Positions 1 through 7,182 are shown, counted from the first letter of the stretch. The stretch: 31,189 nucleotides of DNA from an uncultured Oscillospiraceae bacterium (GCA_934481355.1 CAKSPH010000030.1:1-31189); one strand, 5' to 3'. Numbers and translations: made by a program. The notes: generated by a model from the sequence alone, not told the origin.

Positions 1-27
1 TAGTTATATAGGGTAAAAAAAATAGAA

Positions 28-105
28 CTTTTTTGCTAAGTAACGTCAGCCATTCGCTAGCTCATGGGACGTTACTAAGCAAAAAAGCGTTGCCCTTGCA
101 AGAAC
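28..105 (+). other. Long inverted repeat with nic-like motif; candidate origin of transfer
   Basis: Arms at 28-47 and 68-87 form a 20-bp inverted repeat with one mismatch, around a 20-nt loop that itself carries CCAT/ATGG at its edges. Directly after the right arm comes GCGTTGCCCTTGC (87-99). In MOBQ-type origins of transfer (R1162 family) an inverted repeat is followed at once by a core ending GCGCCCT, so the layout resembles an oriT with nicking near 95-97. No relaxase gene is visible in the window, so this would be the edge of a mobilizable element or a remnant. Alternatives are an attenuator hairpin or a recombinase site. The repeat is directly seen; the oriT role is inference. Confidence 0.4.
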
Positions 106-317
106 CCCACGACCGTGTTTTTTATTTGGCACAGGGTACGAAGTCAGTCCGAGCGGGGGGAAAAATCGAGATTAAGACGCTCAAAGTGCGTAAAAAAGAA
201 AAAAAGGATCTCAGGGAAACGAGCCAAGAACCGCCGAAAAGAAAAATCAGGTTATGACCCGCTGGAGCGCATGAGCTTCAAGGGTTAAATACATCAATTT
301 GCAGAGGAGAAAAGGAC
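106..317. other. Stretch without a supported gene
   Basis: Two overlapping plus-strand frames are open here, but neither has a ribosome site at a start codon and both encode low-complexity Lys/Arg-rich peptides that run out of the hairpin at 28-87. I read the stretch as non-coding sequence between the oriT-like site and the first small gene. No promoter close to consensus was found. Confidence 0.4.
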
Positions 318-461
318 ATGAATGACATGACACAAGCAGAATTAGAAGCATTCCGCAAGGAAGCCCGAAGCGTTGCATTTTATGAGGTAATCGAACTAAT
401 CCGTGACGGCAAAACCATTGACCAGATACTTGATATCCTAAAGGAAAAGGTTAAGGCATAA
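318..461 (+). CDS. Small protein of unknown function (47 aa)
   Basis: An ATG at 318 is preceded by AGGAG at 305-309 with an 8-nt spacer. The product is 47 residues, charged, and probably all-helical: an N-terminal segment rich in Glu, Ala and Arg, then a C-terminal amphipathic stretch with GKTIDQILDILKEK at about 31-44. There is no membrane segment or signal peptide. I do not recognise the family. The stop codon lies just beyond the end of the small RNA encoded on the other strand, so transcripts from the two strands would overlap if this one reads on. It belongs to a run of short genes typical of mobile-element cargo. Confidence 0.5.
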   Translation: MNDMTQAELEAFRKEARSVAFYEVIELIRDGKTIDQILDILKEKVKA

Positions 462-500
462 GAAAAGGAGCCGTCCCGACACAAGCAAGTCAACGGCTCC
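462..500 (-). terminator. Intrinsic terminator of the small RNA
   Basis: GGAGCCGT (468-475) pairs with ACGGCTCC (493-500). On the minus strand the stem is followed by TTTTCTT. On the plus strand no T-tract follows, so the terminator works in one direction only. Confidence 0.65.
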
Positions 501-540
501 ATAGCGAACACCGGGCGGTGAACCTCTGCCACCGTCTGAT
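462..540 (-). ncRNA. Small RNA of about 80 nt, antisense to the small-gene region
   Basis: Transcription from the consensus promoter at 547-575 would start near 540 and end at the terminator hairpin at 468-500, giving an RNA of about 79 nt. The 5' half can form CGGTG/CACCG around a 9-nt loop. The 3' half is the terminator: GGAGCCGT/ACGGCTCC extended by TGAC/GTCG past a GG bulge, followed by TTTTCTT. No open frame of useful length with a ribosome site is present. It lies opposite the gap between the 47-aa and 88-aa genes, so it could act as an antisense RNA in an element's copy or transfer control. Promoter and terminator are seen; the role is unknown. Confidence 0.65.
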
Positions 541-544
541 GTTC
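506..544 (+). repeat. 15-bp imperfect hairpin overlapping the small-RNA 5' region
   Basis: Bases 506-520 pair with 530-544 around a 9-nt loop with a single mismatch (511/539). As plus-strand RNA two positions are G-U wobbles; as minus-strand RNA the same two become A-C mismatches, so the fold is stronger in the plus-strand transcript. It may be the structured target of the small RNA. Confidence 0.55.
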
Positions 545-546
545 CT

Positions 547-575
547 ATTATACCACTACACAGAAAATTTGTCAA
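547..575 (-). promoter_or_regulatory. Consensus promoter for the minus-strand small RNA
   Basis: On the minus strand the -35 box TTGACA (570-575) and -10 box TATAAT (547-552) are both perfect and separated by exactly 17 nt. The predicted start is near A540. No protein gene starts downstream on this strand, which points to a short RNA product. Confidence 0.75.
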
Positions 576-602
576 GCCCCTCAGAGGGCGGAAAGGAACA
601 CT

Positions 603-869
603 ATGTTATATTCAGAAAAGGCAACTCACACCGCACAGTATACACAGATTCAAGTTACAGCAATGCTTGATACATACATCAACATCTACAACAACAACGA
701 ACTATTTGCAGACAATCCCAAGTTTTACAAAACACTCAATCAGGAATTTCACAGAAGAGTTATAGAGGACCTCGCCGAAGCACTCGGAATACAGATATTC
801 CTTGAAACAATAACCACCGTTAACGATAAGAACATAGCACGGACACATACAAGATATGTAATACAGTAA
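603..869 (+). CDS. Small protein of unknown function (88 aa)
   Basis: The frame begins ATG TTA TAT after a purine-rich GGAAAGGAAC leader. The 88-residue product is soluble, without signal peptide or membrane segment. It has an Asn/Tyr-rich middle (INIYNNNEL at about 27-35) and a probable helix near FHRRVIEDLAEALGI, and ends in a short basic tail. I do not recognise the family. It lies between two hairpin-bearing spacers and shares the short leader style of its neighbours at 318 and 921, so the three are probably cargo of one mobile element. Function unknown. Confidence 0.5.
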   Translation: MLYSEKATHTAQYTQIQVTAMLDTYINIYNNNELFADNPKFYKTLNQEFHRRVIEDLAEALGIQIFLETITTVNDKNIARTHTRYVIQ

Positions 870-876
870 ACAAGCT

Positions 877-892
877 GCCCCCGCAAGGGGGC
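877..892 (+). repeat. GNRA-loop hairpin between small genes
   Basis: GCCCCC (877-882) and GGGGGC (887-892) close a GCAA tetraloop. No T-tract follows, so it is more likely an mRNA-stabilising or processing hairpin than a terminator. Confidence 0.5.
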
Positions 893-920
893 GCCCATCA
901 GGGCAGAAAGGGAAAAGAAC

Positions 921-1121
921 ATGATTGAATATTGTGTTTATTACAGAGATGAAAGCGTTATGATGGGTGACAAGCCTTTTTCATGGATGATAGGAAGGTT
1001 TACCGATGAGAAATACGCTAACATATTCATTAAAGCAGTTCGCAAGGCAGACATACAGAGCAAAAATATTACATACTTCATAGACAAGTGGGACACCGAA
1101 AAAATGACATTTGTCAAGTAA
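921..1121 (+). CDS. Small protein of unknown function (66 aa)
   Basis: ATG at 921 follows AGGGAAAAGAAC, a weak purine-rich ribosome site. The 66-residue product starts MIEYCVYYRDE and contains FSWMIGRFTDEKYANIFIKAVRK, a beta-beta-alpha-like pattern of aromatic strands then a helix, with no membrane segment. I cannot assign a family. A strong intrinsic terminator follows 8 nt after the stop, which supports it as the last gene of the small-gene transcript. The opposite-strand frame over the same bases has no ribosome site. Confidence 0.5.
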   Translation: MIEYCVYYRDESVMMGDKPFSWMIGRFTDEKYANIFIKAVRKADIQSKNITYFIDKWDTEKMTFVK

Positions 1122-1128
1122 ACACAAT

Positions 1129-1158
1129 CCCCTCGGAGCAATCCGAGGGGAAAACTTT
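1129..1158 (+). terminator. Intrinsic terminator after the small-gene run
   Basis: CCCCTCGGA (1129-1137) pairs perfectly with TCCGAGGGG (1142-1150) around a GCAA tetraloop, followed by AAAACTTTTA. The stem is very stable; the T-tract is short. Confidence 0.7.
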
Positions 1159-1249
1159 TAGCGGAGAGAGTAGGAAAAAAGCCCCTAACCCTTTTTGCAA
1201 CCCCAATTACAGTAAATCTTTATCCGCTTAGATGGTTAGTCACTACCCA

Positions 1250-1278
1250 TTGACAAATACATTATTATAGTATAAAAT
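1250..1278 (+). promoter_or_regulatory. Promoter of the tyrosine recombinase gene
   Basis: TTGACA (1250-1255) is followed after 17 nt by TAAAAT (1273-1278), five of six consensus bases. The start would be near 1285, leaving a leader of about 120 nt. The 1159-1249 stretch upstream shows nothing else I can name. Confidence 0.6.
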
Positions 1279-1295
1279 AATAGACAACACGAATA

Positions 1296-1331
1296 ACCCG
1301 CATTTTGTTCAGTCAAAACAAAAATCCGGGT
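1296..1331 (+). promoter_or_regulatory. Leader hairpin upstream of the recombinase gene
   Basis: ACCCG (1296-1300) pairs with CGGGT (1327-1331), and an inner TTTTG pairs with CAAAA past a bulge. It falls in the predicted 5' untranslated region. There is no T-tract, so it is not a clear attenuator. Role unknown. Confidence 0.35.
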
Positions 1332-1406
1332 GATGAATTTTATCTTTTACGCAATCTGTCCTGTCTCAAAAGTAGTTAAAGAATAATATTTGATATGGAG
1401 GAACAA

Positions 1407-2450
1407 ATGAATAAAACATATGACGATGCCCCGCAGCTATTAAAGGATTATTTAATATACCTTCAGATAGTAAAAAATCGATCAGAATTGACTGTGCTAA
1501 ATTACTACACAGATCTTAGGTCATTCTTCAGATTTTACAAGATAAAAAACGGCCGCGCTTCTTCTGATCCAAATGATTTTCAAAGTATCACGATTTCAGA
1601 TATTACTGAAGCGGATATCCGTTCCGTCGATTTAATGTTGGCTCAGGAGTTCCTTATTTTCACCAAGAACGAAAAGGACAATAAACCGAAAGCTCGTTAT
1701 CGCAAAGGCGTTGCCCTCCGGCAATTCTTCAAGTACCTTACCAATAATAAGGGTATGTTTAACGTGAGCCCGCTTGCTAACCTTGAACTAGCAACACCAA
1801 AACCGGCTCTTCCAAAATATCTTACGCTGGAAGAATCAATGGAGATGCTTACCAGTCTGAACACCGCTGATCAAAAGCGAGATTATTGTATAATTACATT
1901 CTTCCTTAATTGCGGGATGCGTCTGAGTGAACTTGTTGGGATTGACTTACAGGATATTCGAAGCACAAGAGATGCTGCTGGAAAGACAATATATACACTG
2001 AAAGTACTCGGAAAAGGAAACAAAGAACGTATTATTTACCTGAATGACGCCTGTGTAAATGCGTATATTGACTACCTTGACCCTGCTGAAACTGACAACC
2101 AAAAGCGTTCTGCCGCTGGCAATCGTGATATGACAGCCAAAACTGACGCTCTTTTCCTCAGCAAAAGAAACACACGCATATCAAACCGCCGAGTACAGCA
2201 GATTGTTGAGCAATGTCTAAAAGAAAGCGGTCTTGATAATCGAGGATTATCTGTGCATAAACTTAGACATACTGCTGCTACGCTAATGTACCAAAATGGC
2301 GTTGATGTCCGCGTACTCAAGGAAGTACTTGGACATGAAAATTTAAATACCACCCAAATATACACACATATTTCTGATGAACAAATGGAAAAAGCAATGA
2401 ACCAGAATCCTCTGGCTAACTTAACGTCTAAAAAAGGCAGAGGAAACTAA
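1407..2450 (+). CDS. XerC/XerD-like tyrosine recombinase
   Basis: This is a 347-aa tyrosine recombinase, which cuts and rejoins DNA through a covalent 3'-phosphotyrosine. The N-terminal core-binding (SAM-like) domain spans about 8-115 and the catalytic domain about 135-335. Visible catalytic residues are R172 (CGMRLSEL), K203 (GKGNK), H284 and R287 (HKLRH), H310 (LGHENL) and Y319 (TQIYTH). I chose ATG 1407 rather than ATG 1395 because GGAGG at 1397-1401 overlaps the first ATG and sits 5 nt before the second. The sequence resembles the chromosomal XerC/D-like recombinase common in Oscillospirales more than a phage integrase, so it may be a host gene beside the mobile DNA. Whether it resolves chromosome dimers or serves the neighbouring element cannot be told from sequence. 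Confidence 0.88.
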   Translation: MNKTYDDAPQLLKDYLIYLQIVKNRSELTVLNYYTDLRSFFRFYKIKNGRASSDPNDFQSITISDITEADIRSVDLMLAQEFLIFTKNEKDNKPKARYRKGVALRQFFKYLTNNKGMFNVSPLANLELATPKPALPKYLTLEESMEMLTSLNTADQKRDYCIITFFLNCGMRLSELVGIDLQDIRSTRDAAGKTIYTLKVLGKGNKERIIYLNDACVNAYIDYLDPAETDNQKRSAAGNRDMTAKTDALFLSKRNTRISNRRVQQIVEQCLKESGLDNRGLSVHKLRHTAATLMYQNGVDVRVLKEVLGHENLNTTQIYTHISDEQMEKAMNQNPLANLTSKKGRGN

Positions 2451-2471
2451 CACTCCCCTGCCCTTAATTAA

Positions 2472-2503
2472 CAACCGCTCCGGAAAAACCGGAGCGGTTG
2501 TTG
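2472..2503. terminator. Bidirectional terminator between convergent genes
   Basis: A perfect 12-bp stem (2472-2483 with 2489-2500) around AAAAA lies between the recombinase stop (2450) and the exporter stop (2505). Modest T-rich tracts follow in both directions, so it can end both transcripts. Confidence 0.8.
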
Positions 2504-2504
2504 A

Positions 2505-4301
2505 TTACACTGTCTGTGCTGTATAGAGTTTATAATAGTCGCCTTTCTTTGCCATTAGTTCATCATGTGTGCCTGCCTCAGTTATACCCTTATTTGAAAC
2601 ATACATGATCTTATCACAACTGCGTATTGTCGAGAGCCTATGTGCGATAATAAACGACGTTCTTCCCTGAAGAAGATGGTTCAGTCCATTTTGAAGATAT
2701 CGCTCTGTCTTTGCATCTATGGAAGATGTTGCCTCATCCAGCACCAATATTTTGGGATTAGAAACTATAGTTCTTGCAAAAGCTATGAGCTGCTTCTGTC
2801 CTTGTGAAAGACCTGCGCCTCGCTCGTTTACCTCAGTATCATAACCATCTGGAAGGGACTCAATATAGCTGTCTATTCCAACTATTAAGCACGCATTGTG
2901 AATCTCCTCATCAGTTGCGTCAAGCTTTCCGTACGCTATATTATCGCGTATGGTTCCGCTGAAAATAAAGCTGTCCTGAAGCATTATTCCCATCTGGGAG
3001 CGAAGCGAATGCAGTGTGACATTTGAAATGTCGCTGCTGTCAATGTCAATCTCTCCGCCGCTCAGATTATAAAAACGTGAAATCAGATTAACGATAGTAG
3101 TTTTCCCTGCACCGGTAGGTCCAACAAGCGCAACGCTTTCGCCGGCCCTGACATCAAAAGAAAGATTCTCAAGAATATTGATACCCGGTTCGTAAGCGAA
3201 GGTGACGTTTCTAAAATGAACATCACCGTGTATCTCCGGCATTTCTTTTGCGTCCGGAGCATCGTCAACAGTTACAGGCTCGTCCATCATCTCAAATATA
3301 CGTTCAAGGTTTGCCACCGCATTGATGAAAGTATTCATCAGATTTGAAAGGTTCATAAGCGGCTGCCAGAATCTCGCTGAATAATCCGTCATTGCGATGA
3401 TAGTACCAAACGATACAACTCCGCGCATCCCAATAAGTCCAACTCCAAAAATAAACGCCCTGACGATTATTGACACTACATCAGTGCTCGGCCATACAAG
3501 ATTGGAATAGGAAACGGCTTTCATCCATGCTTTTTTGTAATTTTTCGCCAGTTTGTCATTTATCTCAGCGTTCTCTTCTTCGCGCGTGAACATCTGTGAT
3601 ATTTTTACTCCGACAATGCTTTCGTGGAGATAAGCGTTGAGATTGGAACTCTTGTTGGATACCTGCTGCCATGCCTTTCGCTGGCCGTTTTTGATGATCA
3701 GCATTATCACGGCATAAACCGGAAGTCCCGCCATAGTTATCAGCGCTAGCTGCCAGTTAACGAAGAACATGAAAATCGTTATGAATATCAGGTTGATTAT
3801 CTCGAGAATAAAGTTAATCAATCCATTGGTCATAAGGTCAGATATAGCGTTAATGTAATTGATAATACGCGTCAGGATTTTCCCGTGCGGACGGCTGTCA
3901 TAATATTCAAAGCTCAGCCGCTGCATATGTTCAAACAAATCCTTTCTAATATCGTAGACAATGTCCTGACCTACTTTTGTCATCATAACGGAGCGTATCT
4001 TCGCAAAAATAACACTAATTACAATGCAGGCAAAAACAGCAAGACCGCTCAAAATTATATACTTTACGCGATCCTCTGGGCTCACAGCAGACTGCTGATC
4101 TATCGGTATCATGTAATTGTCTATCGCATTCTGAACGATCATGGGTGACAGAAGTCCGACCACCGAGCCAAGCGCACTAAGTATAAGTGCCACAGCGATT
4201 CTTTTCTTGTATTTTGCTGCATACACCAGCGAACGTTTCAGATGACGTATGTCAAAAGGGGTTTCAAGAACTTCATCAACATCAAATTTATTTCTAGCCA
4301 T
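2505..4301 (-). CDS. ABC exporter half-transporter, subunit with canonical Walker B
   Basis: This 598-aa protein has six membrane segments over roughly 30-320 and a C-terminal ATPase domain, the layout of type IV (ABCB-like) exporters. Walker A is GPTGAGKTT at 394-402, Walker B ILVLDE at 518-523 with the catalytic Glu, and the switch His is H554. The signature motif reads LSQGQ (498-502) instead of LSGGQ. The partner gene at 4313-6052 has the opposite defects, so the two probably form a heterodimer with one degenerate and one active ATP site, as in TM287/288, BmrCD and LmrCD. It follows its partner by 11 nt and is surely co-transcribed. The substrate is unknown; drugs, lipids or peptides are all possible. 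The transcript ends at the shared terminator at 2472-2503. Confidence 0.92.
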   Translation of the reverse strand: MARNKFDVDEVLETPFDIRHLKRSLVYAAKYKKRIAVALILSALGSVVGLLSPMIVQNAIDNYMIPIDQQSAVSPEDRVKYIILSGLAVFACIVISVIFAKIRSVMMTKVGQDIVYDIRKDLFEHMQRLSFEYYDSRPHGKILTRIINYINAISDLMTNGLINFILEIINLIFITIFMFFVNWQLALITMAGLPVYAVIMLIIKNGQRKAWQQVSNKSSNLNAYLHESIVGVKISQMFTREEENAEINDKLAKNYKKAWMKAVSYSNLVWPSTDVVSIIVRAFIFGVGLIGMRGVVSFGTIIAMTDYSARFWQPLMNLSNLMNTFINAVANLERIFEMMDEPVTVDDAPDAKEMPEIHGDVHFRNVTFAYEPGINILENLSFDVRAGESVALVGPTGAGKTTIVNLISRFYNLSGGEIDIDSSDISNVTLHSLRSQMGIMLQDSFIFSGTIRDNIAYGKLDATDEEIHNACLIVGIDSYIESLPDGYDTEVNERGAGLSQGQKQLIAFARTIVSNPKILVLDEATSSIDAKTERYLQNGLNHLLQGRTSFIIAHRLSTIRSCDKIMYVSNKGITEAGTHDELMAKKGDYYKLYTAQTV

Positions 4302-4312
4302 ATATTACCACC

Positions 4313-6052
4313 TCACTTCTGAAGATCATAAACATCACGATAATAGCCGTTTTTCGAAATAAGTTCCTCGTGGGTTCCTTGCTCGAGAATACCGCCGTCC
4401 TTAAGCACGATTATCTTATCTGCATATTTTGCGGTAGAGATGCGCTGTGCAATGATTATTTTAGTGCATGGGAAATCAAGATTTGAAAGCGCATTCTGTA
4501 TATGCTTTTCGGTTTCAAGGTCAACTGCCGAGGTCGTATCATCAAGAATCAGGATAGCTGGCTTAACTGCAAGCGCTCTTGCAAGTGAAATTCTTTGCTT
4601 CTGTCCGCCGGAAAGACCAACTCCCCGCTCGCCGACTATCGTGTCGTATCCGTCTGAAAGTCTGCGGATAAAGCCGTCTGCATCAGCCGCCCTTGCGTAT
4701 TTTATAACGTCTTCCTCAGGCATATCGGTGTTGCCAAAACATATATTGCCGTCAATGGTATCGGAATAAAGCAGCACGTCCTGTGTTGCAAAGCCAATAT
4801 TGTGGCGTAGCTGCTTAAGTTTGAGATGACTTACGTTAACTCCATCAACTCTGACTTCTCCGCTGTTCACGTCGTAAACACGCGGGATAAGTTCAGCAAG
4901 CGTAGTTTTACCGGAGCCGGTTTCTCCCATTATTACAACAGTCTGCCCCGGCTCAACAGTGAAGCTAACATCTTTAAGAACCTCCGTATTGCCATAGGAG
5001 AAGCTTACATGATCAAATTCCACCTTGCCGTCAAAACGTTCAGGCTTGTCTACTGCATCATTTCGGTCAACTATTCTAGGACTTCCGTAATATATCTCAA
5101 TTATCTTATTTGCAGACGCAGAAAAACGCTGGAGATCATTCACGATGTTTCCGAGTGTTCTCATGGGGTTGGAAAGCGTCCAGATAAGTCCTGAGAAAGC
5201 CGCATACTGTCCCATGGTTATTCTGCCAAATACAACAAACAGCCCACCTGCAATGATCATGACCACAGAAAGTGACTGAGCAGTTGTTTCAAGAAACGGG
5301 AAGAACTTAAGCCACATAAAAGCGGCTTTTTTATTTGCATCGCTGTATTCCCTGCTATATTTGTCAAACTGATCTATCTCATGATCCTCACGGGCAAAAG
5401 CCTTTACGACGCGGTTTCCGGAAATGTTCTCTTCTGCCGCAGTGTTCATACGGGACAACTTTTCACGAAGGTCAACGTAGAGAGGTCCGACCTTACGTTT
5501 GAACAGCCATGTTATTAACAGGATAACCGGAGTCAGCGCTATCATGCAGAGAGCCATCAGCCAGTCCATCGTAAAGAAGAAAATCAACGAAGCGGAAAAC
5601 AGTACTATACACTCCACGATTGTCTTGATTATCCACGCGATGGAGTGACGTACCATGTCAAGATCCGCGGAAACTCGCGTCATTATGTCGCCGGTACGAT
5701 AAACATTATAAAAAGACGCGTCCTGATTCTCGATTTTGTCAAACAGAACCTTTCTTACGCGATAAATAAGCGTCTGCGAAGTATGCTCGTACATCATGTT
5801 ACTTCCGTACTGCATTCCACAGCGTATAAGCGTAAATCCTACCATTGTAGCAAGCATCAGGATCAGGAGGTCCGTGTGCTCCTGAAGATTCTGCAAGGCA
5901 TTGTCGTTAACTATGAATGTATCAGTAATCTGCTGGGTAAAGTACGGCGTGATTATGTACATCGACTGACATATCACGGTTAGGCAAAGCGCGAGTATGT
6001 AAATTGCACGGCAGCCCTTCATGTTCTTCCATAGCCATCTGAAAAGAAACAT
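4313..6052 (-). CDS. ABC exporter half-transporter, subunit with degenerate ATP site
   Basis: This 579-aa fused membrane-ATPase protein is the first gene of the exporter pair. The membrane domain covers about 15-300. The ATPase domain carries Walker A GETGSGKTT (376-384), a canonical LSGGQ signature (480-484), Walker B ILILDD (500-505) with Asp in place of the catalytic Glu, and Gln at the switch position (IIAQRIST, Q536) in place of His. These changes are the known mark of the non-hydrolysing site in heterodimeric exporters. GGGGAG stands a few nt before the ATG at 6052. The substrate cannot be deduced; no adjacent regulator gene is present. Confidence 0.92.
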   Translation of the reverse strand: MFLFRWLWKNMKGCRAIYILALCLTVICQSMYIITPYFTQQITDTFIVNDNALQNLQEHTDLLILMLATMVGFTLIRCGMQYGSNMMYEHTSQTLIYRVRKVLFDKIENQDASFYNVYRTGDIMTRVSADLDMVRHSIAWIIKTIVECIVLFSASLIFFFTMDWLMALCMIALTPVILLITWLFKRKVGPLYVDLREKLSRMNTAAEENISGNRVVKAFAREDHEIDQFDKYSREYSDANKKAAFMWLKFFPFLETTAQSLSVVMIIAGGLFVVFGRITMGQYAAFSGLIWTLSNPMRTLGNIVNDLQRFSASANKIIEIYYGSPRIVDRNDAVDKPERFDGKVEFDHVSFSYGNTEVLKDVSFTVEPGQTVVIMGETGSGKTTLAELIPRVYDVNSGEVRVDGVNVSHLKLKQLRHNIGFATQDVLLYSDTIDGNICFGNTDMPEEDVIKYARAADADGFIRRLSDGYDTIVGERGVGLSGGQKQRISLARALAVKPAILILDDTTSAVDLETEKHIQNALSNLDFPCTKIIIAQRISTAKYADKIIVLKDGGILEQGTHEELISKNGYYRDVYDLQK

Positions 6053-6118
6053 ATTATCTCCCCTTCCTTTTTTCGCCCGGTGTATTTGTATATGGGCGAG
6101 TTGAAAACGTTTACTGAT

Positions 6119-6146
6119 AGTATATCAGAAAACAAAAAAAAGTAAA
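6119..6146 (-). promoter_or_regulatory. Possible promoter of the exporter operon
   Basis: On the minus strand TTTACT (6141-6146) precedes TATACT (6119-6124) by 16 nt. The -10 box is good, the -35 box weak. It is the best candidate I see between fba and the exporter genes on this strand. Confidence 0.35.
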
Positions 6147-6168
6147 TCGGCAAAAGCATAAAATATCT

Positions 6169-6198
6169 TTGTGAATTTAGCTGTTTTTTCGGTATAAT
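6169..6198 (+). promoter_or_regulatory. Plus-strand promoter with no known gene
   Basis: TTGTGA (6169-6174), an 18-nt spacer and a perfect TATAAT (6193-6198) face right, against all neighbouring genes. The predicted start is near 6205. The product would be antisense to the fba terminator or would carry the tiny frame at 6207. Confidence 0.35.
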
Positions 6199-6206
6199 AA
6201 ATAATC

Positions 6207-6284
6207 ATGATAGATTTATACGATTTTTCAGGCGTATTTTACAACTATGTACAGATCTACGAAAAAATAAAAATGCGCCGCTGA
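6207..6284 (+). CDS. Possible near-leaderless 25-aa peptide
   Basis: An ATG lies about 2 nt after the predicted start of the plus-strand promoter at 6169-6198 and opens a 25-codon frame, MIDLYDFSGVF to EKIKMRR. There is no ribosome site, so translation would have to be leaderless, which is uncommon in Bacillota. The last codons run into the fba terminator stem. The peptide has an aromatic N-terminal half and a basic tail. It may be chance. Confidence 0.15.
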   Translation: MIDLYDFSGVFYNYVQIYEKIKMRR

Positions 6285-6299
6285 AAAATCAACGGCGCA
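6262..6299 (-). terminator. Intrinsic terminator of fba
   Basis: An 11-bp stem (6274-6284 with 6289-6299) around a 4-nt loop is complete on the minus strand with one G-U pair. TTTTTATTTTTT (6262-6273) follows. It lies 20 nt beyond the fba stop. Confidence 0.85.
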
Positions 6300-6318
6300 C
6301 AGTAAATCTAATCTGGAA

Positions 6319-7182
6319 TCAAGCCTTGCCAACAGAACCGAACAGTTCCATCTTCTCCTTGACCTTAGCCTTGATAGCCTCAGTGCCGGGTGCGAGAAGC
6401 TTTCTGGGATCGAAGCCCTTACCCTGAAGATCCTTGCCCTCTTCAATGTACTTTCTAGTAGCTTCCTGGAATACGAGCTGGCACTCGGTGTTAACGTTGA
6501 TCTTTGCAACGCCGAGAGAGATTGCCTTCTTGATCATGTCATCAGGAATGCCTGTGCCGCCGTGAAGTACAAGAGGCATATCTCCGACTTCTGCCTTGAT
6601 CTTAGCCAGTGTGTCGAAGGACAGACCAGGCCAGTTAGCAGGATACTTACCGTGAATGTTGCCGATACCAGCTGCCAGCATTGTAACGCCGAGGTCAGCT
6701 ACCATCTTGCACTCCTTAGGATCTGCACACTCGCCCATGCCGATAACGCCATCCTCTTCGCCGCCGATAGAACCTACCTCAGCCTCAAGGGAGATACCGA
6801 GGATATCGCAGGTGTTAACAAGAGCTGTTGTCTTTGCGATGTTCTCTTCGATCGGATAGTGAGAACCGTCGAACATGATGGAGGAGAAGCCTGCGTTGAT
6901 GCAAGCCTTAGCGCCCTCAAAGGTGCCGTGATCAAGGTGCAGGGCAACCGGAACTGTGATATGCAGATTTTCGATCATGCCCTTTACCATACCAACGATG
7001 GTGGAATAACCGCACATATACTTGCCTGCGCCCTCAGAAACACCGAGGATAACAGGGGACTTGCACTCTTCTGCGGTGAGGAGGATAGCCTTTGTCCACT
7101 CAAGGTTGTTGATGTTGAACTGACCAACAGCGTACTTGCCGTCGCGAGCCTTGTTCAGCATTTCTTTTGCAGATACTAACAT
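6319..7182 (-). CDS. fba: Class II fructose-bisphosphate aldolase
   Basis: The enzyme reversibly splits fructose 1,6-bisphosphate into dihydroxyacetone phosphate and glyceraldehyde 3-phosphate using a divalent metal (glycolysis and gluconeogenesis, cytoplasm). The 287-aa product spans the whole TIM barrel, close to the usual 285 or so. Visible motifs are LHLDHG with D84 and metal ligand H85, EAEVG (133-137), GNIHGKYP with H177, LVLHGGTG with H207, and the phosphate-binding run KINVNTECQ. I chose ATG 7182 because GGAG stands about 10 nt upstream and the protein then starts MLVSAKEML like its family; the longer frame to 7224 adds unrelated residues. It has its own promoter (7232-7260) and terminator (6262-6299), so it is probably monocistronic. 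Confidence 0.96.
   Translation of the reverse strand: MLVSAKEMLNKARDGKYAVGQFNINNLEWTKAILLTAEECKSPVILGVSEGAGKYMCGYSTIVGMVKGMIENLHITVPVALHLDHGTFEGAKACINAGFSSIMFDGSHYPIEENIAKTTALVNTCDILGISLEAEVGSIGGEEDGVIGMGECADPKECKMVADLGVTMLAAGIGNIHGKYPANWPGLSFDTLAKIKAEVGDMPLVLHGGTGIPDDMIKKAISLGVAKINVNTECQLVFQEATRKYIEEGKDLQGKGFDPRKLLAPGTEAIKAKVKEKMELFGSVGKA

Noticed and set aside
33..257. Open frame of 74 codons on the plus strand
   Set aside because: It starts inside the long inverted repeat, has no ribosome site and gives a low-complexity Lys/Arg-rich peptide. An overlapping frame (79-288) is open as well, so the stretch is better read as non-coding.
506..544. Hairpin as a CRISPR repeat or attachment site
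   Set aside because: It occurs once and has no spacer array or partner direct repeat; it fits better as RNA structure at the small-RNA locus.
941..1141. Minus-strand 66-codon frame with hydrophobic stretches
   Set aside because: It covers the plus-strand gene at 921-1121 and the terminator stem and has no ribosome site; the plus-strand reading agrees with the terminator.
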